Part shown: positions 9,132-19,162 of the stretch, piece after piece
Position numbering within the stretch: the stretch's first letter is position 1
Layout of the letters: each line of letters starts with the position of its first letter
Assembly (NCBI RefSeq): GCF_904848625.1
Contig: NZ_CAJHCP010000007.1
Coordinates: forward strand, 124,001 to 188,000
Reading direction: 5' to 3'
From: Paraburkholderia metrosideri
GTDB lineage: Bacteria > Pseudomonadota > Gammaproteobacteria > Burkholderiales > Burkholderiaceae
DNA: 64,000 nucleotides
Made by a program: the position numbers and the translations under genes
Notes under the pieces: generated by a model
Database searches by the model: none
What the model saw: the letters and a program-made list of their open reading frames with translations, nothing else
What the model was told of the DNA's origin: nothing

Positions 9132-9164
9132 TTATTGATAAATTGTTGATATTTTATTGATAAT
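9132..9164. promoter_or_regulatory. Three 11-bp-phased TTGATA repeats: candidate operator/promoter of pxp and its regulator
   Basis: TTGATA occurs at 9135, 9146 and 9157, exactly 11 bp apart, in an AT-rich island inside GC-rich surroundings. The first copy and GATAAT at 9159-9164 are 18 bp apart and could form a sigma-70 promoter toward pxpB. The island lies 85 bp from the regulator start and about 100 bp from pxpB, so a regulator dimer array on one DNA face could control both directions. Confidence 0.55.
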
Positions 9165-9266
9165 GTACGCTTCAATCATCGTGTGTCAGAGGCCGGCCAG
9201 GAGGTCGGCAGGCATCAAAGAGCGCTGCGTGCTCGACTCCTTTCACTCGAACCGGGCTGTGAAGCC

Positions 9267-9920
9267 ATGAGCCAACCAAGAATTTTTCCGCTCGGCGATG
9301 CCGCGCTTGTCTGCGAATCGCCGCCGCCCGCGACGCTGGCGTGCCAGCAGCGTGTGTGGGCGGCCGCCGAGGCCGCGCGCGACTGGCCGCATGTGCTGGA
9401 AGTCGTGCCGGGCATGAACAACCTGACGCTCGTCTTCGATCCACTCGAAGCCGACCGCGAAGCGCTCGCCAGCGAGTTGCTGAAAGCCTGGAACGCGGCC
9501 AGCGGTGTGGCCGAAGCGGGTCGCGAAGTGGAGATACCGGTGCACTATGGCGGCGAATTTGGCCCGGATCTGCAAGCCGTCGCCGATCACACCGGACTCA
9601 GCGTGAGCGAAATCGTGCAACGCCATTCGAGCGGCGAGTATGTCGTGTTCTTCCTCGGCTTCCAGCCGGGCTTCGCCTATATGGGCGGCCTCGAAGCCGC
9701 GCTGCACACCCCCCGCCGGGCGTCGCCGAGGCTTGAAGTGCCGGCGGGGTCGGTGGGGATCGGCGGGGAGCAGACGGGCATTTATCCGGCTACGTCGCCG
9801 GGTGGTTGGCAGTTGATCGGACGCACCGATCTGTCGCTCTTCGACGCCGCGCGCCGGCCGCCCACGCTGCTGCAACCCGGCGACCGGGTGCGCTTCGCCA
9901 TCGCGGGGATACACGCATGA
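9267..9920 (+). CDS. pxpB: 5-oxoprolinase subunit PxpB
   Basis: A 217-residue KipI-like subunit of the ATP-dependent 5-oxoprolinase that opens 5-oxoproline (pyroglutamate) to glutamate. The family signature GFQPGFAYMGGL and the following TPRRASPRLEVPAGSV are present. The ATG at 9267 is chosen over an earlier in-frame ATG because it starts at the conserved PRIFPLGDAALV. The stop overlaps the pxpC start (ATGA), so the two subunits are made in a coupled way, as expected for a PxpBC complex. Confidence 0.95.
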   Translation: MSQPRIFPLGDAALVCESPPPATLACQQRVWAAAEAARDWPHVLEVVPGMNNLTLVFDPLEADREALASELLKAWNAASGVAEAGREVEIPVHYGGEFGPDLQAVADHTGLSVSEIVQRHSSGEYVVFFLGFQPGFAYMGGLEAALHTPRRASPRLEVPAGSVGIGGEQTGIYPATSPGGWQLIGRTDLSLFDAARRPPTLLQPGDRVRFAIAGIHA

Positions 9921-10969
9921 TCGATGTGATTCGCGCGGGTCTGCTGACCACGATTCAGGATCTGGGCCGTCACGGCTATCGGCATCTCGGGGTAGCGATG
10001 GGGGGCGCGCTCGACCGTCTGTCGCTGGAAGTCGGTAATCGGCTGGTGGGCAACCGTCCCGATGCGGCCGGTCTCGAAATCACCTTTGGCCCCACCGTGC
10101 TGCGCTTTCTGCGCGCCACCCGGGTGGCGATCACCGGCACTGAATTCGGCGCGACGCTCGACGGCAAGCCGGTCTATTCATGGTGGAGCCTGCCGGTGCA
10201 AGCCGGTCAGGAACTGGTGCTGAACGGTGCGAAGCGCGGCATGCGCGGCTACGTGTGCGTAGCAGGCGGCATCGATGTCCTGCCGATGCTCGGCTCGCGC
10301 GGCACCGACCTCGCCGGTCAGTTCGGCGGACTCGGCGGCCGCGCGCTGCGCGATGGCGACCGCTTGCCGGTCGGCGCGCCGCCGCCGCGCGGCCATGTCG
10401 GCTTCACGCCCGAGGCGCCGGAATTCGGTGTGAAAGCGCCTCACTGGTGCAAGTTCGTGCTGGTTCACGAACCACTGCGGCGGGGGCGTCATCCGTCGGG
10501 TGTGCCTTGGGCGATTCCGATTCGCGTGCTACGCGGCCCGGAATACGACAGCTTCACCGCGGACGCGCAGGAAGCGTTCTGGTCCGACGAGTGGCTCGTC
10601 ACGCCGAACAGCAACCGGATGGGTTATCGCCTCGCGGGTGCCGAATTGAAACGCGCGCAGAAGACCGATCTGCTGTCGCACGCGGTGCTGCCGGGGACCA
10701 TTCAGGTGCCGCCGAACGGCCAGCCCATCGTGTTGATGAGCGATGCGCAGACCACCGGCGGTTATCCGAAGATCGGCGCCGTGATTCAGGCGGATCTGTG
10801 GAAACTTGCGCAGGTCAGGCTGAACGCGTCCGTACGCTTTATCCCGACGACGACTTATGAAGCGCGTCAGGCTTTGCTGGAAGAACGCACGTATTTACGG
10901 CAGATCGACGCCGCGATCGCGATGCATGAAGAACGCTGCGCGCGTCAGCTGGCGGCTGCGGCGGTGTAA
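9917..10969 (+). CDS. pxpC: 5-oxoprolinase subunit PxpC
   Basis: A 350-residue KipA-like (biotin-dependent carboxyltransferase-like fold) subunit of 5-oxoprolinase. It begins MIDVIRAGLLTTIQDLGRHG, the normal N-terminus of the family, and contains SNRMGYRLAG and TTGGYPKIG near the C-terminus. ATP-dependent phosphorylation of 5-oxoproline is attributed to the PxpBC pair in characterised bacteria. It starts within the pxpB stop codon. pxpA follows after 112 bp. Confidence 0.95.
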   Translation: MIDVIRAGLLTTIQDLGRHGYRHLGVAMGGALDRLSLEVGNRLVGNRPDAAGLEITFGPTVLRFLRATRVAITGTEFGATLDGKPVYSWWSLPVQAGQELVLNGAKRGMRGYVCVAGGIDVLPMLGSRGTDLAGQFGGLGGRALRDGDRLPVGAPPPRGHVGFTPEAPEFGVKAPHWCKFVLVHEPLRRGRHPSGVPWAIPIRVLRGPEYDSFTADAQEAFWSDEWLVTPNSNRMGYRLAGAELKRAQKTDLLSHAVLPGTIQVPPNGQPIVLMSDAQTTGGYPKIGAVIQADLWKLAQVRLNASVRFIPTTTYEARQALLEERTYLRQIDAAIAMHEERCARQLAAAAV

Positions 10970-11081
10970 CGGGAAAACGCAGGGGCGCCTCCGGTTTGCT
11001 GCCGGGAAGGCGTCGTCCCTTCGGCAGTCTGGCGCGAAAGACGCCAGACCGGAGGGCACTTGCAATCAGGAGGGCAACACC

Positions 11082-11834
11082 ATGGAAATCGATTTGAACG
11101 CCGACCTCGGCGAAGGCTGCGGCTCCGACGAAGCGTTGCTCGCACTCGTCAGCTCGGCGAACATTGCGTGCGGCTGGCACGCGGGCGACGCCAATACGAT
11201 GCGCGAATGCGTGCGTTGGGCGGTGCAAAAAGGTGTGTCGATCGGCGCGCATCCAAGCTTCAACGATCCCGGGAATTTCGGCCGCAAGGAAATGGATTTG
11301 CCGGTCGGCGAGATTTACGCGGGCGTGCTGTATCAGCTTGGCGCGCTGTCGGCGATTGCGCAGGCCGAAGGCGGCCGCATCGCGCACGTCAAGCCGCACG
11401 GCGCGCTGTACAACCAGGCCGCGCGCGACGCCAGGATCGCTGACGCGATCGTGTCGGCGGTACACGATTTCGATCCATCGGTGGCAGTGTTCGCGCTCGC
11501 CAACAGCGGTCTCGTGACGGCGGCACGCAACGCAGGCCTCACCGCGATCGAAGAAGTCTTCGCCGACCGTGGCTATCGCGCGGACGGCTCACTCGTGCCG
11601 CGCAACCAGCCGGGTGCGTTGCTCGACGATGAAGACGAGGTGTTGCAGCGCACGCTCGCGATGGTCAGCGACCAGCGCGTGCAGGCGGTGGACGGTCAAT
11701 GGGTGCCGCTGAACGCGCAAACCATCTGCCTGCATGGCGATGGTCCTCACGCGCTGGCGTTTGCGAAACGCATTCGCGGCGCGCTCGAAGCGGCCGGTAT
11801 CGAAGTTCACGCGGCGGGCGCAGCACGCGTGTAG
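11082..11834 (+). CDS. pxpA: 5-oxoprolinase subunit PxpA (LamB/YcsF family)
   Basis: A 250-residue hydrolase-like subunit. MEIDLNADLGEGCG at the N-terminus, NIACGWHAGD and IGAHPSFNDPGNFGR are classic LamB/YcsF motifs with the acidic and His residues expected for its active site. AGGAGG at 11069-11074 lies 7 bases before the ATG, a strong ribosome-binding site. PxpA completes the three-gene 5-oxoprolinase. A strong hairpin 60 bp downstream suggests at least partial termination before the DUF969 gene. Confidence 0.96.
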   Translation: MEIDLNADLGEGCGSDEALLALVSSANIACGWHAGDANTMRECVRWAVQKGVSIGAHPSFNDPGNFGRKEMDLPVGEIYAGVLYQLGALSAIAQAEGGRIAHVKPHGALYNQAARDARIADAIVSAVHDFDPSVAVFALANSGLVTAARNAGLTAIEEVFADRGYRADGSLVPRNQPGALLDDEDEVLQRTLAMVSDQRVQAVDGQWVPLNAQTICLHGDGPHALAFAKRIRGALEAAGIEVHAAGAARV

Positions 11835-11894
11835 ACGACAGGGTCAACATCAGCGATACAAACAGCGCCATTTAACTTTCCTGCGACACCTCAG

Positions 11895-11920
11895 ACGCCC
11901 CGCTCTCACGCGGGGCGTTT
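11895..11920 (+). terminator. Intrinsic-terminator-like hairpin after pxpA
   Basis: A perfect 9-bp stem (ACGCCCCGC at 11895-11903 with GCGGGGCGT at 11910-11918) with a 6-base loop, followed by only a short T run (TTT). The stem is strong but the tail weak, so read-through into DUF969-DUF979 is plausible. Confidence 0.6.
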
Positions 11921-11940
11921 GCCAGGTGCCGGTCGTATTG

Positions 11941-12006
11941 CAGTACCCGCAGTACCCGCAGTACCCGCAGTCGCGCAGCAACGCAGGTGCAGGTGCAGGT
12001 GCAGGT
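11941..12006. repeat. Two short tandem repeats in the pxpA-DUF969 gap
   Basis: A 9-base unit (CAGTACCCG) occurs three times in a row at 11941-11967, and a 6-base unit (GCAGGT) four times at 11983-12006. The 300-bp gap holds no gene that I can support; besides the terminator-like hairpin and these repeats, only the upstream region of DUF969 remains. The repeat tracts may vary in length between strains. Confidence 0.75.
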
Positions 12007-12134
12007 AATCGCAGTCGAAAGCAACGCGGCCGCCAAGAGCCGCGACAACCAGAAGGCGTAGGGACGGGCCGCCACGCGCCATAACCCTGTTCGCCGTCAC
12101 AAGCGGCGAGGTTGAACCCTGTTTGGAGATCCGG

Positions 12135-12869
12135 ATGCAGACAACTGTCAGTCTATGGCCGCTGATTGGCGTGGCCGTCATCATCGTTGGCTTTTTGTTG
12201 CGGTTTAATCCGATGCTGATCGTGGCGGTCGCCGCGATCGTCACCGGGCTTGCCGCGAATTTCCCACCTGAAAAAATTCTCGCGCTGATCGGCACCGGCT
12301 TCATCAAGACGCGCAATATCCCGCTGATCATTCTTCTGCCGCTCGCGGTGATCGGGCTGCTCGAACGACACGGTCTGCGCGAGCGCGCGCAGACCTGGAT
12401 CAGCGGCATCAAGGCGGCGACTGCAGGCCGTCTGCTGATCGTTTATCTGCTGGTGCGTGAGCTCACTGCGTCTGTCGGCTTGACCGGTCTCGGCGGACAT
12501 CCGCAAATGGTGCGGCCGCTGATCGCGCCGATGGCCGAAGGCGCGGCCGAAACCCGCTTCGGCAAACTCAGCGATGCCGTGCGATTCCGCTTGCGCGCGT
12601 TCTCCGCTGCGACCGACAACGTCGGCCTGTTCTTCGGCGAGGACATCTTCGTCGCATTCGGCGCAATCGTGCTGATGACCACCTTCCTGAAAGAGGCAGG
12701 CATCGTTGTCGAGCCGATTCATGTCGCCGTGTGGGGCATTCCGACGGCGATCTGCGCGTTCCTCGTTCACGGCTTCCGTCTGTATCTGCTCGACCGGCGG
12801 CTCGAACGCGAACTGCGCGGCAATGCGCCGGTTTCGTCGACGCAACCCGCTGCGGGAGACAAAGCATGA
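12135..12869 (+). CDS. DUF969 family membrane protein (putative 5-oxoproline transport component)
   Basis: A 244-residue protein with an N-terminal hydrophobic pair of helices (about residues 7-45), further helices around 58-72, 95-115 and 165-185, and a hydrophobic segment near 195-220. It contains the polar loop VGLTGLGGHPQMVRPL followed by AATDNVGLFFGED. The DUF969 and DUF979 proteins occur as a pair, in my recollection often next to pyroglutamyl peptidase. Here they follow pxpBCA, so I infer transport of 5-oxoproline or pyroglutamyl peptides. The start is the ATG at 12135 after GGAGATCCGG. Its stop overlaps the DUF979 start. Confidence 0.8.
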   Translation: MQTTVSLWPLIGVAVIIVGFLLRFNPMLIVAVAAIVTGLAANFPPEKILALIGTGFIKTRNIPLIILLPLAVIGLLERHGLRERAQTWISGIKAATAGRLLIVYLLVRELTASVGLTGLGGHPQMVRPLIAPMAEGAAETRFGKLSDAVRFRLRAFSAATDNVGLFFGEDIFVAFGAIVLMTTFLKEAGIVVEPIHVAVWGIPTAICAFLVHGFRLYLLDRRLERELRGNAPVSSTQPAAGDKA

Positions 12870-13822
12870 CGTTCACCATCAACTATCTGTTCTGGCTGCT
12901 GGGTATCGTGCTGCTGGTGATCGGCGGGATGATCGTCACAGACAGGGAGCACCCGCGCCGCTTCACCGCTGGCGGCTTCTGGATTCTCTACGCGTTGATC
13001 TTTCTGATCGGCGACCGGTTGCCGCCTGCTGTGGTCGGCGTCGCAGTGATCGTGATGGCGCTGATTGCCGGCTTCGGCGGCGTCACGGCGGCAAAGCCCA
13101 AAACGCTGTCGCCCGAGGCCCGCAAGGCCAGCGCCGCGCGGCTGGGCAACAAGCTGTTCATACCGGCGCTGACGATTCCTGTGGTGACCGTGATCATCAC
13201 GCTGTCGGCGAGTCACCTGATCTTTAGCGGCGTTCCGCTGATCGAAAAGGCCAACGTCACGCTGATCGGCTTCGGCCTGGGCTGCGTGATCGCGCTCGCG
13301 ATTGCCTGCGTGATGACGCGTGATACCGTCGGTCAGTCGATGAAAGAAGCGCGCCGGCTGGTCGATGCATTATCGTGGGCCGCCGTGCTGCCGCAAATGC
13401 TGGGCATGCTCGGTCTCGTGTTCTCCGATGCGGGCGTCGGCAAGGCCGTTGCGCACGTCACCACGGCTTATATCAGCCTCGACTACCGTTTCGTGGCGGT
13501 CGCTGTGTATTGCATCGGCATGGCGCTGTTCACGATGGTGATGGGCAACGGCTTCGCCGCGTTCCCGGTGATGACAGGCGGTGTCGGCGTGCCGATTCTG
13601 GTGGGCGTGTTCCACGGCAATCCGGCGGTGATGGCAGCAATCGGCATGTTTTCCGGCTACTGCGGCACGCTGATGACGCCGATGGCAGCGAACTTCAACA
13701 TGGTGCCGGTCGCCTTACTGGAATTGCCGGATAAGAACGCGGTGATCAAAGTGCAGATTCCTACGGCGCTGACCATGCTGGTCATCAACATCTTTCTGCT
13801 GAACTTCATGATGTTTTTGTAG
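12866..13822 (+). CDS. DUF979 family membrane protein (partner of DUF969)
   Basis: A 318-residue polytopic membrane protein with about nine hydrophobic segments, beginning with a helix at residues 7-24. Conserved-looking polar membrane motifs include MGNGFAAFPVMTGGVGVP and SGYCGTLMTPMAANFN, resembling the substrate-binding loops of ion-coupled permeases. It overlaps the DUF969 gene by ATGA, so a two-protein membrane complex is likely. It ends 4 bp from the convergent TraB/GumN gene. Function is not established; the pxp context suggests 5-oxoproline. Confidence 0.8.
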   Translation: MTFTINYLFWLLGIVLLVIGGMIVTDREHPRRFTAGGFWILYALIFLIGDRLPPAVVGVAVIVMALIAGFGGVTAAKPKTLSPEARKASAARLGNKLFIPALTIPVVTVIITLSASHLIFSGVPLIEKANVTLIGFGLGCVIALAIACVMTRDTVGQSMKEARRLVDALSWAAVLPQMLGMLGLVFSDAGVGKAVAHVTTAYISLDYRFVAVAVYCIGMALFTMVMGNGFAAFPVMTGGVGVPILVGVFHGNPAVMAAIGMFSGYCGTLMTPMAANFNMVPVALLELPDKNAVIKVQIPTALTMLVINIFLLNFMMFL

Positions 13823-13826
13823 CGCG

Positions 13827-14982
13827 TCAGCCCGGTTCCACCACGAAGCCGCGCTGCCGCAAAAGCTGCAGCACGCCTTTCGGTCCGCCCAGATGCAACG
13901 CACCGATGGCCACGAACACCGGCTTGTTCGGCGCGGCGATCTGTAGCATCCGCGACACGAAGCGCCGGTTGCGCTCGTAGACGATCCGGTTGTCGATCGA
14001 ATCGGAGACGCGCTTGTCGCGCGCCAGATTCTCGGACTTGGCGGCCTGCCACGCGGCAATCGCGTCGGCATCGCCAACCTGCCACAGCCGGTGCAGCGCG
14101 TGCACGTCGGCGACATTTTGTGCGGGCGTTTGCACGAGATCCTGCGCGAGCATTTCGCGCTGCTGAGCCAACGAAAGATTCGTGAACGCACGCATCTGCT
14201 GCGGCAAGGTTTCAAGACCGACGATCTTGCCGCGCGTCTTCAGATACACGTTCTGCAATTGCGCTTCCGAGCCGTACTCGGTCTGCAGGCCGGCGCTCAG
14301 CGAGTCGTACGTTTCGACCACCAGTGACGCGAGCCATGGCCGCATCTTCTTGATGGCGTCGAGCGCGGCGGGGTTGCCGCGCAACCTCATCGCCAGCTTG
14401 TGCCACAGAGGTTCGGGCAACAAACCGGGCAGACAGTCGTGCCGGCAGACGCCGTACTTCGACACGTCGTCTTGCGAGACCAGCAGTTCGTCGGGAGACA
14501 GTTCGAGTGCCAGCGTCGGCGATGCGGCCAGCGCGGCAAGAATCTGCGGGCGGAATGGCTGCGTCGCCGGATAATCGTTCGGATCGCCGACATGCAGCGT
14601 GCCCAGCACATAGAGGGTGGTCGTGCCGCGCGTCGCGACATAAAACGGCATGCGCGCGGGCTGCGCGCGGACCGGACCGCTTGCGGTGCTGCCCGGCGTG
14701 GCGGGCGGCAGCGACGGCGCGGTATGAAAGCCGGGCAGACTGGCGGGGGGCGGCGTCGGCACACCGGGAACCGTCACCGCCGGACGTCCGGCCTGCGCGG
14801 GCGTATTGGCCGCCGCGCCCGCGGCATAAGCGAGACCGGACGGCGCGACACGCATCGCCGGAAAAGTACAGACGCCAAGGAGCACGGCACCGGTCAGTGC
14901 GCGCGCTCCCCAGCGGCGCGCGAAAGCGGCGCGGCGGCCGCCATCACGCGAGCGGCGCGCAATACGACGCGCCGCCACTGCA

Positions 14983-14990
<8 letters not shown>
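13827..14990 (-). CDS. TraB/GumN family protein (Tiki-like putative metalloprotease), exported
   Basis: A 387-residue protein with a basic N-terminus and a hydrophobic signal-like helix (about residues 30-57), then a Pro/Ala-rich linker (60-112). The catalytic-type motifs of the TraB/GumN/Tiki group are present: GTLH at 130-133, LELS with Glu163, and a second GALH at 363-366 near the C-terminus. The relative PrgY limits a peptide pheromone in Enterococcus, and Tiki is a metalloprotease. The start ATG overlaps the end of dppF by 8 bases, so it is translationally coupled to a dipeptide importer. The actual activity is unproven. Confidence 0.82.
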
Positions 14991-15998
<1,008 letters not shown>

Positions 15999-16002
<4 letters not shown>

Positions 16003-17003
16003 CGTGCGCCTCCATGGGTGTGAACGTTCGCGTCGCCGCTCAGGTTCAGGGGTTTGATGCAGCGCACGCGCGCCACTTCGGCGTGACCTTGCATCGGCGC
16101 AAGTGCGGGCCGCGCCTTCACGCAGTCGTCGACCACGTACTTGCAGCGCGGCGCGAACAGGCATCCTTTCGGACGATCGTCACGTCCCGGCACCATCCCT
16201 GGCAACGCCGCGAGCCGCACCGCGCCCACGTTGTGCTCGGGAATCGCGGCCAGCAGCGCTTCCGTATACGGATGATGGGGCGCCGCGAAAATATCCGGCA
16301 CCTTGTTGGTTTCGATCACTTCGCCAGCGTACATGACCGCGACGCGCTGCGCGACCTCGGACACCACGGCGAGATCGTGCGAAATCAGCACGAGCGCCAT
16401 GCCGCGTTCCTTTTGCAGCTTGATCAGCAACTCCATGATCTGCGCCTGGATCGTCACGTCGAGCGCGGTGGTCGGCTCGTCGGCGATCAGCAGTTTCGGG
16501 TTGCAGGCAATCGCCATCGCGATCATCACGCGCTGGTTCATGCCGCCCGACATCTGATGCGGGAACGAGTTGATGCGCCCTTTCGGATCGGGAATGCCGA
16601 CCTGGTCGAGCAATTCCAGCGCGCGTTTGTCGAGCGCGCTGCCGCGCAGGCCTTCGTGCAGCTTCAGCACTTCCTTGATCTGATAGCCGACCGTATAGCT
16701 CGGATTCAGACTGGTGAGCGCGTCCTGGAACACCATCGCGATATCTTTGCCGATGATCTTGCGGCGTTCCTTCGCCGAGGCCTTCAGCAGATTCGTGCCG
16801 TTGAACGTGACTTCGTCTGCGGTGACTATGCCGGGCGCGTCGATCAGGCCCATCAGCGCCATCATCGTCACGCTTTTGCCTGAGCCCGATTCGCCGACTA
16901 CGCCAACGACTTCGCCAGGGGCGACGTCGAGACTGATGCGGTCGACGGCGGGCAGGCCGTTGAAATTTACCGCCAGGTTGCGGATGGTTAATAGCGAGGT
17001 CAT
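15999..17003 (-). CDS. dppD: Dipeptide ABC transporter ATP-binding protein DppD
   Basis: A 334-residue ATPase with Walker A GESGSGKS (residues 37-44), signature MSGGMNQR, and Walker B LLIADEPTTALD. The C-terminal extension has GCLFAPRCKYVVDDC, the Cys-rich motif of the DppD/OppD group that can bind an iron-sulphur cluster in characterised members. It follows dppC with only one base between the genes and overlaps dppF. Confidence 0.93.
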
Positions 17004-17004
17004 G

Positions 17005-17931
17005 TCATGCCATCCGTTTCAGTTTGGGATCGAGTGCATCGCGCAGCCCGTCGCCGAGCAGATTGATCGCGAGCACCGAGATCAGGATGGACAGACCCGG
17101 CATCGTGACGATCCACCATGCGCTGTCGATGTAATCGCGCGCCGAGGCCAGCATCGCGCCCCACTCCGCCGACGGCGGCTGCACGCCGAGCCCGAGAAAA
17201 CCGAGCGCGGCCGCATCGAGAATCGCCGACGAAAAACCGAGCGTGGCTTGCACGATCAGCGGTGCGGTGCAGTTCGGCAGCACTTGCGAGAACATCAAAC
17301 GCATCGTGCTGGCGCCCGCGACACGCGAAGCGGTCACGTATTCCTTCTGCAACTCGCCTTGCGCCGACGCACGCGTCAAACGCACGTAGCCTGGCAGTGC
17401 CACGATCGCAATCGCCAGCATCGTGTTGACCAGACCCGGACCGATGATCGCGACCACGGCGACGGCGAGCAGCAGCGACGGCAACGCGAGCAGCACGTCC
17501 ATGATCCGCATGATTGGCGTGTCGGCCCACTTCTCGAAGAACGCGGCGATCAGCCCGAGCACGACGCCCGGAATCAACGCCAGCACGACCGAGACAAAGC
17601 CGATCCAGAACGACAGGCGCGCGCCGTACATCAGACGCGAGAGGATGTCGCGGCCCGCTTCGTCGGTGCCGAGAATGAACTTCCAGTTGCCGCCGTCGAG
17701 CCACGCCGGTGGAATCTTCACGTTGTCGCGGTACTGCTCGATCGGGCTATGCGGCGCGATCAACGGCGCGAAGATCGCGATGAAAACCAGCAACAGCACG
17801 ATCACGCCAGCGGCGACCGCACCGCGGTTACGCGAGAAATTCGCCCAGAATTCACGGGCGGCGATTGCGCGGCCACTGGGAGGCGTGACCGACTGGGGGA
17901 CTGTGTTTTGTATGTCTGCCATTTGCGTCAT
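17005..17931 (-). CDS. dppC: Dipeptide ABC transporter permease DppC
   Basis: A 308-residue inner-membrane permease. An N-terminal cytoplasmic segment leads into a first helix at about residues 39-60, and the BPD_transp domain includes GTDEAGRDILSRLMYGAR, typical of the DppC/OppC group, with the EAA-type loop RASAQGELQKEYVTASRVAGAS cut by coupling residues. Five or more helices are visible. A second ATG three codons in is an alternative start. The start is adjacent to an intergenic inverted repeat. Confidence 0.93.
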   Translation of the reverse strand: MTQMADIQNTVPQSVTPPSGRAIAAREFWANFSRNRGAVAAGVIVLLLVFIAIFAPLIAPHSPIEQYRDNVKIPPAWLDGGNWKFILGTDEAGRDILSRLMYGARLSFWIGFVSVVLALIPGVVLGLIAAFFEKWADTPIMRIMDVLLALPSLLLAVAVVAIIGPGLVNTMLAIAIVALPGYVRLTRASAQGELQKEYVTASRVAGASTMRLMFSQVLPNCTAPLIVQATLGFSSAILDAAALGFLGLGVQPPSAEWGAMLASARDYIDSAWWIVTMPGLSILISVLAINLLGDGLRDALDPKLKRMA

Positions 17932-17979
17932 GCCTCCCGCCGAGCCGCCTCAAGGGAGGCATGCGCCCCCTCGGGGGGC
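17931..17979. repeat. REP-like intergenic inverted repeats between dppB and dppC
   Basis: Two adjacent palindromes occupy the dppB-dppC gap: TGCCTCCC (17931-17938) with GGGAGGCA (17954-17961), then a C-run/G-run hairpin (about 17965-17979). The arrangement, with GCAGCGAACG and GTGAGCGTGGGGG after it, looks like a dispersed Burkholderiales intergenic element that I have seen between other ABC transporter genes. It may stabilise or partly terminate the message between dppB and dppC. Confidence 0.6.
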
Positions 17980-18010
17980 AGCGAACGTATGTGAGCGTGG
18001 GGGTTCATAT

Positions 18011-19024
18011 TCACCTCGTATGGCGGATGCGGGGGTTAAGCACGCCGTACAACAAATCGACGACGAGGTTCACGACGATCACCAGTGTGGCGATCATCAG
18101 GATACCGCCCTGCACGACCGGATAGTCGCGTCGGCTGATCGCGTCGATCAACCACTTGCCGATGCCCGGCCACGAGAACAGCGTCTCGGTCAGCACCGCG
18201 CCCGCGAGCAGCGTGCCGACCTGCAAACCGATCACCGTCACCACCGGAATCAGCGCATTACGCAGCGCATGCACGACGATCACGCGTCCCGGCGACAAAC
18301 CTTTCGCGCGTGCGGTGCGGATGTAATCCTCACGCAACACTTCGAGCATCGACGAACGCGTCATCCGGGCAATCACGGCCAGAGGAATCGTGCCGAGCAC
18401 GATGGCGGGCAGAATCAGATGGCTCAACGCGGATTTGAACGCACCCTCGTCGGTGCCTGGCATCAGCGCGTCGATCAGCATGAAGCCGGTCACGTGCGGA
18501 ATGTCGTATTCGACCGCAATGCGGCCCGACACCGGCGTCCAGCCAAGATCGACCGAGAAGAACATGATGAGGATCAAGCCCCACCAGAAGATCGGCATCG
18601 AATAGCCGGTTAGCGCCGTGCCCATCACACCGTGATCGACCACCGTGCCGCGTCTGAGCGCCGCGAACACGCCCGCTGGCAGACCCACGATCAGCGCAAA
18701 CAGCATCGCGCAGATCGACAGTTCGACGGTAGCGGGAAAGCGTGCGAGGAATTCGCCCATCACGCTGGTGTTGGTGATGATCGAGGTACCGAGGTCGCCA
18801 TGCAGCGCGCGGCCAAGATAGTGGATGTATTGCATCGGCAGAGGCTCGTCGAGCCCGAGACGATGCAATGCGGCGGCATGCATCGCGGGATCGACGCCGC
18901 GCTCGCCCATCATCACTTCGATGGGGTCGCCCGGAATCAGGTGAATCAGCGCAAATGCAAGGATGGTGATGCCGATGAAGGTCGGTATCACCATGCCGAT
19001 GCGGCGCAAAACAAAGCGGAACAT
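18011..19024 (-). CDS. dppB: Dipeptide ABC transporter permease DppB
   Basis: A 337-residue inner-membrane permease of the DppB/OppB group. The N-terminal helix (MFRFVLRRIGMVIPTFIGIT, residues 1-20) is followed by HLIPGDPIEVMMG, the family hallmark, and the coupling loop EVLREDYIRTARAKGLSPGR. Six helices are visible. It pairs with DppC to form the channel. The gap to dppA is 138 bp and to dppC 79 bp, so expression of the subunits is probably uneven, with more binding protein than permease. Confidence 0.94.
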   Translation of the reverse strand: MFRFVLRRIGMVIPTFIGITILAFALIHLIPGDPIEVMMGERGVDPAMHAAALHRLGLDEPLPMQYIHYLGRALHGDLGTSIITNTSVMGEFLARFPATVELSICAMLFALIVGLPAGVFAALRRGTVVDHGVMGTALTGYSMPIFWWGLILIMFFSVDLGWTPVSGRIAVEYDIPHVTGFMLIDALMPGTDEGAFKSALSHLILPAIVLGTIPLAVIARMTRSSMLEVLREDYIRTARAKGLSPGRVIVVHALRNALIPVVTVIGLQVGTLLAGAVLTETLFSWPGIGKWLIDAISRRDYPVVQGGILMIATLVIVVNLVVDLLYGVLNPRIRHTR

Positions 19025-19162
19025 GGTTCGTCCCTATGGTCTTGGTGAAGAAAAAACGCAACCGGCGACGAGGGCTTGTGACCCCGGCCGCCGGACCATT
19101 TCGACCAGTTTTCTAACCGTGCGAAAAGCGTACTGCGCAAATTTTATGACGTGCCAAACCGG

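Noticed and set aside
11941..12006. CRISPR-like array
   Set aside because: Units are 9 and 6 bases with no spacers.
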